DNA from: Hyphomicrobiales bacterium
GTDB lineage: Bacteria; Pseudomonadota; Alphaproteobacteria; Micropepsales; Micropepsaceae
Assembly (NCBI GenBank): GCA_017849395.1
Contig: JAFIHO010000229.1
Coordinates: 1-5,153, forward strand
Length of the DNA stretch: 5,153 nt
Direction of reading: 5' to 3'
Part shown: positions 1-5,153 of the stretch, piece after piece
Layout of the letters: each line of letters starts with the position of its first letter
Position numbering within the stretch: the first letter of the stretch is position 1
Notes under the pieces: generated by a model
Databases searched by the model: none
Told to the model about the DNA's origin: nothing
Seen by the model: the letters and a program-made list of their open reading frames with translations, nothing else
Translations under genes and position numbers: made by a program

Positions 1-385
1 CCAGCCGCTGGGCCAGCGCCTCCTCGTCATAGGCGACATAGACGCCGGGCGCATTGCCGAGGCGCTGTGCGGTCATGCGCTGATGGTCGTTGCGATGCTC
101 GCCCCGCGCGAATTCGCGCGGCATGATGATGATGGGCTTACCATACTGCATGGCGGTCAGGATCGAACCCATCCCGGCATGACTGACGATGGCGGTGGCG
201 TCGCGCTGCATCTGGTCGAACTGCGACGGGTCCAGGAACGGAAAAGACTTGATGTTGCGCGGCTTGTAGGACGACGGTCCGATCTGCGCCACCACATCGG
301 AACGTCCCGTGCGGGTGGCCCAGTCGTCCACCGCGCGCACCAGCCGGTCGAAGGCGAATTGCGTGCCAACAGCTACGAGAATCAC
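1..385 (-). CDS. PssE/Alg13-like glycosyltransferase catalytic subunit (C-terminus cut by window edge)
   Basis: Likely the nucleotide-sugar-binding half of a two-protein glycosyltransferase (GT28 C-terminal fold; relatives are PssE, Cps14G and eukaryotic Alg13) that adds a sugar to a lipid-linked repeat unit at the cytoplasmic membrane face. The 128 visible residues begin with the MILVAVGTQFAFDRLV pattern typical of this family. The donor-site loop IVSHAGMGSIL lies at residues 66-76, with SHAG at 68-71, followed by GKPIIIMPR at 82-90 and EHRNDHQ at 96-102. Family members are about 160-170 residues long, so roughly 30-40 C-terminal residues lie off the left edge. The start is GTG at 385-383: it has a GGAG ribosome site (396-393) seven bases upstream, and the protein family pattern begins exactly there. 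The GTG overlaps the TGA of the upstream PssD-like gene (GTGA), which implies translational coupling and 1:1 production. The sugar is not predictable; in Rhizobium the PssD/PssE pair transfers glucuronic acid. Confidence 0.88.
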   Translation of the reverse strand, partial: MILVAVGTQFAFDRLVRAVDDWATRTGRSDVVAQIGPSSYKPRNIKSFPFLDPSQFDQMQRDATAIVSHAGMGSILTAMQYGKPIIIMPREFARGEHRNDHQRMTAQRLGNAPGVYVAYDEEALAQRL

Positions 386-840
386 AGAATGGCTCCATAG
401 CACTGGATCCCGGGATATTTCTCAAGCAGATGCGGCCATTGCGTCAGCCACAGATCGGCGTGTTTTTTCGCCAGCCGCCCGGACAGCGAAAGTTCCTCGG
501 CATTGGCGATGCTGTCGATCCACACCGTCTTCGCACCGGTCAGCCGCGCGATCTGCAGCGCCAGGACGCCGGGCGCCGCGCCGGTGGTGATCACCACCCT
601 GGGCCGGAAACTGACGATGATGCCGATCAACTGGAGAATGAGCCAGATCATGCGGAACGGTGTCTGGCGCGAAGCATCCTGGACGATCCGCACCGGCCGG
701 GTTCCCGACGGCGCATGGCTGCCCGCCAGGGTCGTGACATAGAGGGTATCGAACCCCTCAAAGGCGGGGCTCATGCGCGAAAGCTGGACCCAATGGCCGC
801 CTCCCGACGCGATGAGCATGACCCGCTTGTCCTGCGTCAT
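382..840 (-). CDS. PssD/Alg14-like glycosyltransferase membrane-anchor subunit
   Basis: A 152-residue protein of the Alg14/PssD/Cps14F family, which anchors the Alg13/PssE-like partner to the inner membrane and completes the active site. The visible signature includes the N-terminal VMLIASGGGHWVQL with SGGGH at residues 12-16, the TTGAAPG loop at 85-91, and WIDSIANAEELSLSGRL at 107-123. Residues 64-78 (MIWLILQLIGIIVSF) form a hydrophobic helix matching the membrane-associating segment of this family. The length is normal (about 150 residues) and the gene looks intact. The ATG at 840-838 is preceded by a strong Shine-Dalgarno sequence (GGAGGT, 850-845). Its stop overlaps the start of the PssE-like gene by four bases, so the two are one transcription unit reading leftwards. 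A split pair, not a fusion, is the usual bacterial arrangement. The identity of the transferred sugar is unknown. Confidence 0.9.
   Translation of the reverse strand: MTQDKRVMLIASGGGHWVQLSRMSPAFEGFDTLYVTTLAGSHAPSGTRPVRIVQDASRQTPFRMIWLILQLIGIIVSFRPRVVITTGAAPGVLALQIARLTGAKTVWIDSIANAEELSLSGRLAKKHADLWLTQWPHLLEKYPGIQCYGAIL
393..396 (-). promoter_or_regulatory. Ribosome binding site for the GTG-started PssE-like gene
   Basis: GGAG on the minus strand lies inside the last codons of the PssD-like gene, seven bases upstream of the GTG at 385-383. It supports this GTG as the true start, since no in-frame ATG exists where the family's conserved N-terminus begins. Confidence 0.7.
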
Positions 841-844
841 TTGT

Positions 845-850
845 ACCTCC
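845..850 (-). promoter_or_regulatory. Ribosome binding site of the PssD-like gene
   Basis: GGAGGT on the minus strand lies four bases before the ATG at 840. It is a near-perfect match to the anti-Shine-Dalgarno sequence and fixes the start codon. No other start in this window except the coupled GTG at 385 and the short ORF at 4014 has a comparable site. Confidence 0.85.
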
Positions 851-932
851 GGTCAGCCGCCACGATAGCCGATGGCCGGGCAGGACAGAAGTTTCTTCAG
901 CGTGCCGCTTTGGGGCACCTTGTCGCTTCACG

Positions 933-950
933 CGGCGCGGCGTTGCGCCG
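933..950. repeat. Inverted repeat / potential hairpin upstream of the GT2 gene
   Basis: CGGCGC and GCGCCG form a perfect six-base-pair stem around the six-base loop GGCGTT. It is followed on the plus strand by GCCTTTACTTT, which is only weakly T-rich, so I do not call a terminator. It lies 40 bases before the GT2 ATG and could be a leader structure or an operator half-site pair. GC-rich DNA produces such stems by chance, so a function is only a possibility. Confidence 0.4.
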
Positions 951-963
951 GCCTTTACTTTGC

Positions 964-973
964 GCGGGCCCGC
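964..973. repeat. Perfect 10-base GC palindrome before the GT2 start
   Basis: GCGGGCCCGC reads the same on both strands and ends 16 bases before the ATG at 990, in the place where a ribosome binding site would be expected. Its location suggests a possible effect on translation initiation. Chance occurrence in a G+C-rich genome remains plausible. Confidence 0.35.
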
Positions 974-989
974 TTCGAAAATACGCGCC

Positions 990-1952
990 ATGCCAAGCGG
1001 CCACGCCGATCCGGACAGTCCTGTTGCCACACCGCAGGTCAGCATTGTCATGCCGGCCTACAACAGCGCGTCCTTCATCGCCGCTGCCGTGGCCACGGTG
1101 GCCGCCCAGACCATGACGGACTGGGAACTTCTGGTCATCGATGACTGTTCGAAAGACGATCCCGTGCAGGCGCTGGCCGCCTATGCCGCCGATCCGCGCA
1201 TCCGCGTCATCCGGCGGGACAGCAATGGCGGCGCGTCTTCGGCCCGCAACATGGGTATCGACCTGGCGCGCGGCCGCTTCATCGCCTTCCTGGATTCGGA
1301 CGACCGCTGGCAGCCGGAAAAGCTCGAACGCCAGTTGGAAGCCGTGCTGCGCGAACCCGATCCGGAGCGCGTGTTCTGCGTCACCCGCACGGTCGTCCTT
1401 GTCGCGGGCGGCCGTCAGATGCTCCGCCCGGTACGCGGCAAGCGGCCGGAAGAACCGATGGACGAATTCATCTTCGCGTCCGGCGGCTTCTGCCAGACAA
1501 GCTCTTTTTTCCTCTCGCGCACACTGGCGCGGCAGGTACAGTTCCGCCAACTGCCGATCGGCGAGGATCACCTGTTCGCCATCGACGCCTGCCGCCTGGG
1601 CGCGCGCTATCTGCTCATTCCCGAACCGCTGGTGGAGTATCATGACGATGTGCGCCCCGGACGGCTCAGCGGCACCGCCTCGCTGGAACGCGGGCGTGTC
1701 TTCATGGCGGCGGTCAAGGATGTTCTCTCGCCCAAGGCGATGATGGCCTATGAGACGCGCTATCTCGGCGTGTTCCTGTTCCGCGAGAACCCGGCCCGGA
1801 CATTGCTGCTTATCATGCGCGCGCTGCTGGGCGGCGCGATCAGCCTGCGTTTCGCCACCACGCTGCTGTTCCGCATCGTCGTGCCGCCGGAACTGTATCG
1901 CCGCGTGCGCTCGGCACTGCTGGGCAAGCAGGGTACGGTCAGGGAAGCCTGA
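990..1952 (+). CDS. Family 2 glycosyltransferase (GT-A fold)
   Basis: A 320-residue inverting glycosyltransferase of family GT2, expected to add one sugar from a nucleotide donor to the polyprenyl-linked repeat unit on the cytoplasmic face of the inner membrane. The N-terminal GT-A domain shows VSIVMPAYN at residues 17-25, the donor-binding VIDDCS at 49-54, NGGASSARNMGI at 79-90, and the metal-binding motif FLDSDDRW at 100-107 (DSDD, 102-105). The likely catalytic-base motif GEDHLF is at 191-196. Residues 271-298 are hydrophobic and amphipathic, consistent with membrane association, not a clear transmembrane pair. I chose the ATG at 990 because it leaves a short tail before the conserved strand. 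A TTG at 960 is in frame but would add only ten unconserved residues. Neither start has a recognisable Shine-Dalgarno sequence. The 3' end overlaps the convergent acyltransferase gene by 14 bases. The donor and linkage cannot be inferred. Confidence 0.92.
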   Translation: MPSGHADPDSPVATPQVSIVMPAYNSASFIAAAVATVAAQTMTDWELLVIDDCSKDDPVQALAAYAADPRIRVIRRDSNGGASSARNMGIDLARGRFIAFLDSDDRWQPEKLERQLEAVLREPDPERVFCVTRTVVLVAGGRQMLRPVRGKRPEEPMDEFIFASGGFCQTSSFFLSRTLARQVQFRQLPIGEDHLFAIDACRLGARYLLIPEPLVEYHDDVRPGRLSGTASLERGRVFMAAVKDVLSPKAMMAYETRYLGVFLFRENPARTLLLIMRALLGGAISLRFATTLLFRIVVPPELYRRVRSALLGKQGTVREA

Positions 1953-3897
1953 AGCCCCGCGCCGCCTGGACGGCCCCTGGCGCGGTCAGGTGCTGGAAAT
2001 CCGAGTAATAAAGTTCGTCCGTCCCGCGATAGCGGCAGACATTGTCACGGCACAGACTTTGCGCCGGATCGAGCAGCAGCGTGTTTGTGTCCTGTGAAAC
2101 AGCGCGCAGCACGGCGTGGGATGTATCGGCCAGGGGCGCGGCTGCGAAGCCTTCTAGGGCGCCACCGCCTAGTTCGGTGAGCGCACGGCGTGCGGGCATC
2201 ATGCCGCCGACCACCCGCGCATAGGGATCGATAGTGAAGACTGGCACATCCTGCACCAGTACGACCCGACGCCCCCCTTCGCGCAGCGCCGCGATCGTCC
2301 GGCGCAGCGCGTCCGACAGGGACGTCTGGCCGCCGCCCGGTTCGGTGAGCGTCAGATAGTTGGACCAGAAGCCTGCCAACACCACGGTCTTCACGTCTGG
2401 ATGGCGGACGACATAGTCCAGCGCGGCCTTCTGGAACGCCACGCATTCCGCAAAATGCCGGGGCCGGTCGGCCAGGACAAGCGCGAATCCCGCCAGCGGC
2501 GGGCAGGAGGATTTGGTGATTTCTCCAAAACCGAAGCCATTTTCCTCTGCCAGATGCTTCAGGCCGGGCGCGAGCGCGCTGGCATGGCTGTCGCCCAGCA
2601 CGATCACGCGGTTTTGCCCGGTACGCGCCAGACACAGCGCTTCATGCTGCGGCGTTACCGCGCCATAAGGCGCGAGACAGGGACTTTCCCGCGATACGCG
2701 GACCTGATCCGCGAAGGACTTCGCGGCGGGCGGCAGACGGCTCTGCCAGCCGCCGCTGATATAAACGGCCAGCAATGGCGCGCTCAGGACCAGCGCCAGG
2801 GCGGCATAGGCCCATAACACTTGAGCCGTCCCCAGCTTGCGCCTGCGGAAGGGTTGTTCCACGAACCGCCAGGACAGCACCGCCAGCACGAACGACCCGG
2901 CGATGAGCGCCAGAGGCGGCAGGCCCCTGCCCTCACCGAACAGCACACGGTTGAAATAAATGAGCGGCCAGTGCCACAGATAAAAGGAATAAGACACTTT
3001 GCCGATGAACGAAGCTGCGGGATGGGACAGCAGCCACCGGTTCACGAACGAGGTCCGGGTCGCGATCAGGATGGCGGCGCCCAGCACGGGCCACAGCGCA
3101 TACAGCCCCGGAAACGCGAAGGCGGGACGGTAAAGCGTCAGCGCTGCTGCCAACATCAGCGCAGCGGACCCCGCCAGCAGTTCGGCGGCGCGGCCCGTAA
3201 GTCTGGAGCTAGGATTTTGCTGCTCCCACAGCGCCAGGATCGCACCCAAGCCCAGTTCCCAGGACCGTGTTGGCAACAGATAGAATGCCGCCTGCTGGTC
3301 GAACTTTGTCAGCAGCAGCGAACCTACGAAGGACATAAGCGAAAGCGCCCAGAGCGTAAAAAGCGGCCGCCATTTCAGGCGCAGGATGAGGAACACGATG
3401 ATCGGGAAAAATATGTAGAACTGCTCCTCGACGCCCAAGGACCAGGTCATCAGCAGCGGCAGCAGATTGGAGGCGGGCCCGAAATAGCCCCCGCCCGTGT
3501 AGAACAGGATGTTCGACGCCCCCAGGATGGTGGCGACCGCCTCCTTGCCCATCTCGCGCAATTCCAGCGGAGTCATCAGGATGCTTCCGGCCAGCAGCAG
3601 CACCGCCAGCAGGGCATAAAGCGCGGGCAGTATGCGGCGCACGCGCCGGGCGTAGAAATCGGCGTAGCTGAAAGTTCCGTGCCGGGCCTGGCGGAATATC
3701 TGGCCGCCGATCAGGTAGCCGGAGATGACGAAGAAGATGTCGACCCCGATGAAGCCGCCGGGCAGGCCCATGACGCCGGCATGGAAGACCACCACCGACA
3801 GGACAGCGACCGCGCGCAGCCCGTCAATGTCGGGGCGGTAGGCATCCTGTTCCTGCAAGGCGGACACCCGGCCCGGCATCGGCGACGGCTCACTCAT
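1939..3897 (-). CDS. Acyltransferase-3 / SGNH two-domain polysaccharide O-acyltransferase (OafA/YrhL type)
   Basis: A 652-residue inner-membrane protein predicted to transfer an acyl group, usually acetyl, onto a sugar of the polysaccharide or its lipid-linked unit. The N-terminal acyltransferase-3 domain (about residues 20-350) shows YRPDIDGLRAVAVL with the R28-X10-H39 motif (FHA, 38-40), GVDIFFVISGYLI (51-63), RRVRRILP (84-91), WSLGVEEQFY (152-161), SYSFYLWHWP (302-311) and RFVEQPFR (344-351), with about ten membrane segments. A last helix near 360-381 leads to a periplasmic C-terminal SGNH domain with GDSH (435-438, nucleophile S437), GFWSN (508-512) and DFQH (633-636, probable Asp and His of the triad). 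All catalytic blocks are present and the length is normal, so it looks functional. The ATG at 3897 has no clear ribosome site; M7 is an alternative. It is transcribed alone, convergent with the GT2 gene and divergent from the flippase gene. Acyl group and acceptor are unknown. Confidence 0.94.
   Translation of the reverse strand: MSEPSPMPGRVSALQEQDAYRPDIDGLRAVAVLSVVVFHAGVMGLPGGFIGVDIFFVISGYLIGGQIFRQARHGTFSYADFYARRVRRILPALYALLAVLLLAGSILMTPLELREMGKEAVATILGASNILFYTGGGYFGPASNLLPLLMTWSLGVEEQFYIFFPIIVFLILRLKWRPLFTLWALSLMSFVGSLLLTKFDQQAAFYLLPTRSWELGLGAILALWEQQNPSSRLTGRAAELLAGSAALMLAAALTLYRPAFAFPGLYALWPVLGAAILIATRTSFVNRWLLSHPAASFIGKVSYSFYLWHWPLIYFNRVLFGEGRGLPPLALIAGSFVLAVLSWRFVEQPFRRRKLGTAQVLWAYAALALVLSAPLLAVYISGGWQSRLPPAAKSFADQVRVSRESPCLAPYGAVTPQHEALCLARTGQNRVIVLGDSHASALAPGLKHLAEENGFGFGEITKSSCPPLAGFALVLADRPRHFAECVAFQKAALDYVVRHPDVKTVVLAGFWSNYLTLTEPGGGQTSLSDALRRTIAALREGGRRVVLVQDVPVFTIDPYARVVGGMMPARRALTELGGGALEGFAAAPLADTSHAVLRAVSQDTNTLLLDPAQSLCRDNVCRYRGTDELYYSDFQHLTAPGAVQAARGFRLP
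1957..1985. repeat. Inverted repeat just after the GT2 stop, inside the acyltransferase 3' end
   Basis: CCGCGCC (1957-1963) and GGCGCGG (1979-1985) form a perfect seven-base-pair stem around 15 bases. A three-pair GCC/GGC inner stem (1964-1966 and 1972-1974) could extend it with a four-base bulge. It begins four bases after the GT2 stop and lies within codons near the end of the acyltransferase gene. No T-tract follows on either strand, so it is not a canonical intrinsic terminator, though it might pause or stabilise the two convergent transcripts. Confidence 0.4.
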
Positions 3898-4051
3898 GCG
3901 GACGATTGTTCAAGCGGGCCAGCCTCTTGTCGAGGGTACAATCGGGGTCATGATGCGGCAAGTGCGGCAGATTGGAGTGGGACCGCAAGACATGCTCCCG
4001 CTTAAGGTAAAACATGCAGACTGCCGGACCTGATCGCAGGCGCGATTCGAG
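3898..4051. other. Divergent intergenic region between the acyltransferase and flippase genes
   Basis: This 154-base spacer must hold promoters for the leftward acyltransferase gene and the rightward flippase gene. A weak minus-strand candidate is TTGCCG, then 17 bases, then TACCCT ahead of the acyltransferase start, but it matches the consensus poorly. The spacer also holds the inverted repeat at 3903-3944 and the start of a short ORF at 4014. Its base composition is visibly less G+C-rich than the flanking genes. Confidence 0.45.
3903..3944. repeat. Spaced inverted repeat upstream of the acyltransferase start
   Basis: CGATTGT (3903-3909) and ACAATCG (3938-3944) are perfect seven-base inverted copies separated by 28 bases. 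Nested inside is a smaller CCTC/GAGG stem (3923-3926 and 3932-3935). The proximal arm is five bases from the acyltransferase ATG, so in the leftward mRNA the structure would cover the initiation region. In DNA the arms could be a spaced operator. Both roles are inferred from position only. Confidence 0.4.
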
Positions 4052-4079
4052 ATGCCCAAGAACGCCATCATATTCCTGA
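4014..4079 (+). CDS. Possible 21-codon leader ORF overlapping the flippase start
   Basis: An ATG at 4014 lies six bases after TAAGG (4003-4007), the best ribosome site in this spacer. It opens a 21-codon frame (MQTAGPDRRRDSRCPRTPSYS) that stops with TGA at 4077-4079, 25 bases beyond the flippase start at 4052 and in a different frame. The peptide is basic and resembles no family I know. Its interest is positional: ribosomes loading here would cross the flippase start, which itself has only a weak ribosome site, so translational coupling or attenuation is possible. It may equally be chance. Confidence 0.3.
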   Translation: MQTAGPDRRRDSRCPRTPSYS

Positions 4080-5153
4080 CAGGGCGCCTGATGGCGCTGG
4101 TCGTGCTGCTGGCGTCCCAGGTCGTGCTGGTGCGCGTCCTGCCCGCGGCGGAATATGCCGTGTTCGCCCTCGTGTTCGGCTTCGCCACCTTGATGCAGAC
4201 CGCCGTGTCACTGGGCATTCCCCGGGTCATATCCAAATATGTGTCACAGGCGGGATGGCGCATCCGCAACCGGACGATCCGCAGGCTTGCCCTGTGGCTG
4301 CTGCTGGTACGGGTCGCGGGCACGGCGGCGCTGATGCTGGCGACCTTCGCGCTGTTGCGGCTGACCGGGCTGGCGGGGCCGGTGGAGACACGGCTGCTGG
4401 TGGTGGGCGGACTGTTCATCCTGGCGGGCGTGGTGCAGCTCGATGCCGATGCCATGGTCCAGGCGCTGATGAAACAGCGCGTGTCGCGCAACGTCACGGT
4501 TGGCGAAGCGATCCTGCGGCTGGCGTTGGTGTGCTGGCTGGTCGTTGCCGGTGGCGTGCATGGCGCGGCGGATGTGCTGGAGATCGGGGCCGCCACATCG
4601 CTGCTGGCCGGAGCGGTGCTGCTGGCAGCGGTGTTCCGCGCCCTGTCGGCAGAGGATACGGGCGAAACACTGGAACGGCTGGATCGAAAGGAGCTGACGG
4701 CCATCGCGCTCAGTTCCTATGCCAGCTCGATGGCATGGTTCGCCTCCAGCCCCGCCATCGTCCGCTTCATCGGCGGCAAGCTGCTCGCGGTGCAGACTTT
4801 CGCCGGCTTCGCTTTTTCCCAAAGCCTGGTTCTCAGCTTCCAGCGCTACACGCCCGGCTATCTGATCTTTCCGTTTCTGGAACCGTCGGTCATGAAGCAT
4901 TTCGCTCGCATCGGCGACCGACGCAGACTGCAGGCGGCGCTGTCGCTGGTGGTCAAGATCGACATGATCGCCATCGGCGCGGCTGTGGTGGGAACAGCGG
5001 TGGCAGGACCGCCCATCGTCGGACTGCTGACCGGCGGAAAATACATGGCAGAGGCTTATGCCCTGCCTTGGCTGCTGATCTACATCACGACAAGTTCGCT
5101 TTATAAATCCTTCGAGATCGTGGCCATCGCGCTGGGCGCGGCGTCGGTGCTGC
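4052..5153 (+). CDS. Wzx-like polysaccharide flippase (C-terminus cut by window edge)
   Basis: The first 367 residues of a polytopic inner-membrane protein of the polysaccharide-exporter (Wzx/MOP) type, expected to flip the completed undecaprenyl-diphosphate repeat unit to the periplasm. Hydrophobic segments occur at about residues 6-28, 36-54, 79-102, 113-130, 150-168 and 175-195, and continue after a hydrophilic stretch near residues 198-215. The first loop, RVLPAAEYAVFAL (28-40), and LGIPRVISKYVSQ (54-66) match the usual N-terminal pattern of this family. Members are 420-500 residues long, so the end lies beyond the window. The start is well bounded: an in-frame TGA at 4031 and no alternative start codon before the ATG at 4052. 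The ribosome site is weak (AGG at 4038-4040, 11 bases away). No frameshift is visible. Substrate specificity cannot be read from these residues; another MOP-family exporter role is less likely given the glycosyltransferase neighbours. Confidence 0.88.
   Translation, partial: MPKNAIIFLTGRLMALVVLLASQVVLVRVLPAAEYAVFALVFGFATLMQTAVSLGIPRVISKYVSQAGWRIRNRTIRRLALWLLLVRVAGTAALMLATFALLRLTGLAGPVETRLLVVGGLFILAGVVQLDADAMVQALMKQRVSRNVTVGEAILRLALVCWLVVAGGVHGAADVLEIGAATSLLAGAVLLAAVFRALSAEDTGETLERLDRKELTAIALSSYASSMAWFASSPAIVRFIGGKLLAVQTFAGFAFSQSLVLSFQRYTPGYLIFPFLEPSVMKHFARIGDRRRLQAALSLVVKIDMIAIGAAVVGTAVAGPPIVGLLTGGKYMAEAYALPWLLIYITTSSLYKSFEIVAIALGAASVL

Larger units (their letters stand above)
841..989. other. 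Divergent intergenic region between the PssD-like gene and the GT2 gene
   Basis: This 149-base spacer must carry the promoters for both the leftward pssD/pssE-like unit and the rightward GT2 gene. I see no convincing -35/-10 pair on either strand. It contains three inverted repeats: GTGCC/GGCAC (902-906 and 914-918), CGGCGC/GCGCCG (933-938 and 945-950), and a perfect 10-base palindrome GCGGGCCCGC (964-973). The last two lie within 60 bases of the GT2 start and could fold in its 5' leader. Confidence 0.5.

Noticed and set aside
407..416. Perfect palindrome ATCCCGGGAT near the end of the PssD-like gene
   Set aside because: It lies inside codons, has no flanking symmetry, and a 10-base palindrome is expected by chance in this composition.
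888..898. Small inverted repeat GAAG-TTT-CTTC in the divergent spacer
   Set aside because: The four-base arms are too short to support an operator or hairpin.
430..1116. A 228-codon plus-strand open frame across the pssD-like gene and the divergent spacer
   Set aside because: It is antisense to the PssD-like gene and runs into the GT2 gene in a different frame. The translation is Arg/Pro/Ala-rich with no motif.
897..1643. A 248-codon minus-strand frame opposite the GT2 gene
   Set aside because: The plus strand here carries clear GT2 motifs in frame; the antisense translation has no family pattern.
3927..3942. TTGTCG and TACAAT as a possible plus-strand promoter
   Set aside because: The two hexamers are only four bases apart, far from the 16-18 base spacing required.
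2821..4005. A 394-codon plus-strand open frame opposite the acyltransferase gene
   Set aside because: Its translation is rich in Gln, Arg, Pro and His with no motif, as expected for a shadow of a G+C-rich gene. The minus strand here encodes a complete acyltransferase with all family motifs.
3910..4900. Long minus-strand open frames (3910-4704 and 4244-4900) opposite the flippase gene
   Set aside because: Translations are low-complexity Ser/Arg/Thr- or Gln/Arg-rich without recognisable domains. The plus-strand frame gives a coherent polytopic membrane protein.
4255..5106. A 283-codon plus-strand frame overlapping the flippase
   Set aside because: Gly/Ala/Arg-rich translation without hydrophobic helices; it is a frame shadow of the flippase coding sequence.

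Overview
The window is a stretch of an exopolysaccharide or capsule biosynthesis locus from a G+C-rich bacterium. Third codon positions are strongly G/C biased, and the gene content (a PssD/PssE-type split glycosyltransferase, a GT2 glycosyltransferase, a membrane O-acyltransferase and a Wzx-like flippase) fits an alphaproteobacterium. A sphingomonad is my best guess, but that is inference from composition and gene style; no marker gene or database match supports it.

Layout, left to right. Positions 1-840 carry two overlapping minus-strand genes. A PssD/Alg14-like membrane-anchor subunit (382-840) is followed, through a 4-base GTGA overlap, by a PssE/Alg13-like catalytic subunit (1-385) that runs off the left edge. 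Positions 841-989 form a divergent intergenic region with GC-rich inverted repeats and a clear ribosome binding site only on the pssD side. Positions 990-1952 hold a plus-strand GT2 glycosyltransferase. It converges on, and overlaps by 14 bases, a large minus-strand acyltransferase-3/SGNH fusion protein (1939-3897). Positions 3898-4051 form a second divergent spacer with an inverted repeat and a possible 21-codon leader ORF. From 4052 to the right edge a plus-strand, multi-spanning Wzx/MATE-type polysaccharide flippase is open and cut by the window end.

Together these genes would add sugars to an undecaprenyl-linked repeat unit on the cytoplasmic face (GT2 and the PssD/PssE pair), decorate it with an acyl group such as acetyl (the OafA/YrhL-type protein), and flip it across the inner membrane (Wzx). 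The strand order is -, +, -, +, so at least four transcription units are needed instead of one operon. This suggests stepwise assembly of the locus.

I found no RNA genes, insertion sequences, CRISPR arrays or phage genes, and no clearly undescribed system. The most noteworthy items are the GTG-started pssE-like gene coupled to pssD, the short overlapping ORF in front of wzx, the structured intergenic regions, and the overlapping 3' ends with an embedded hairpin.
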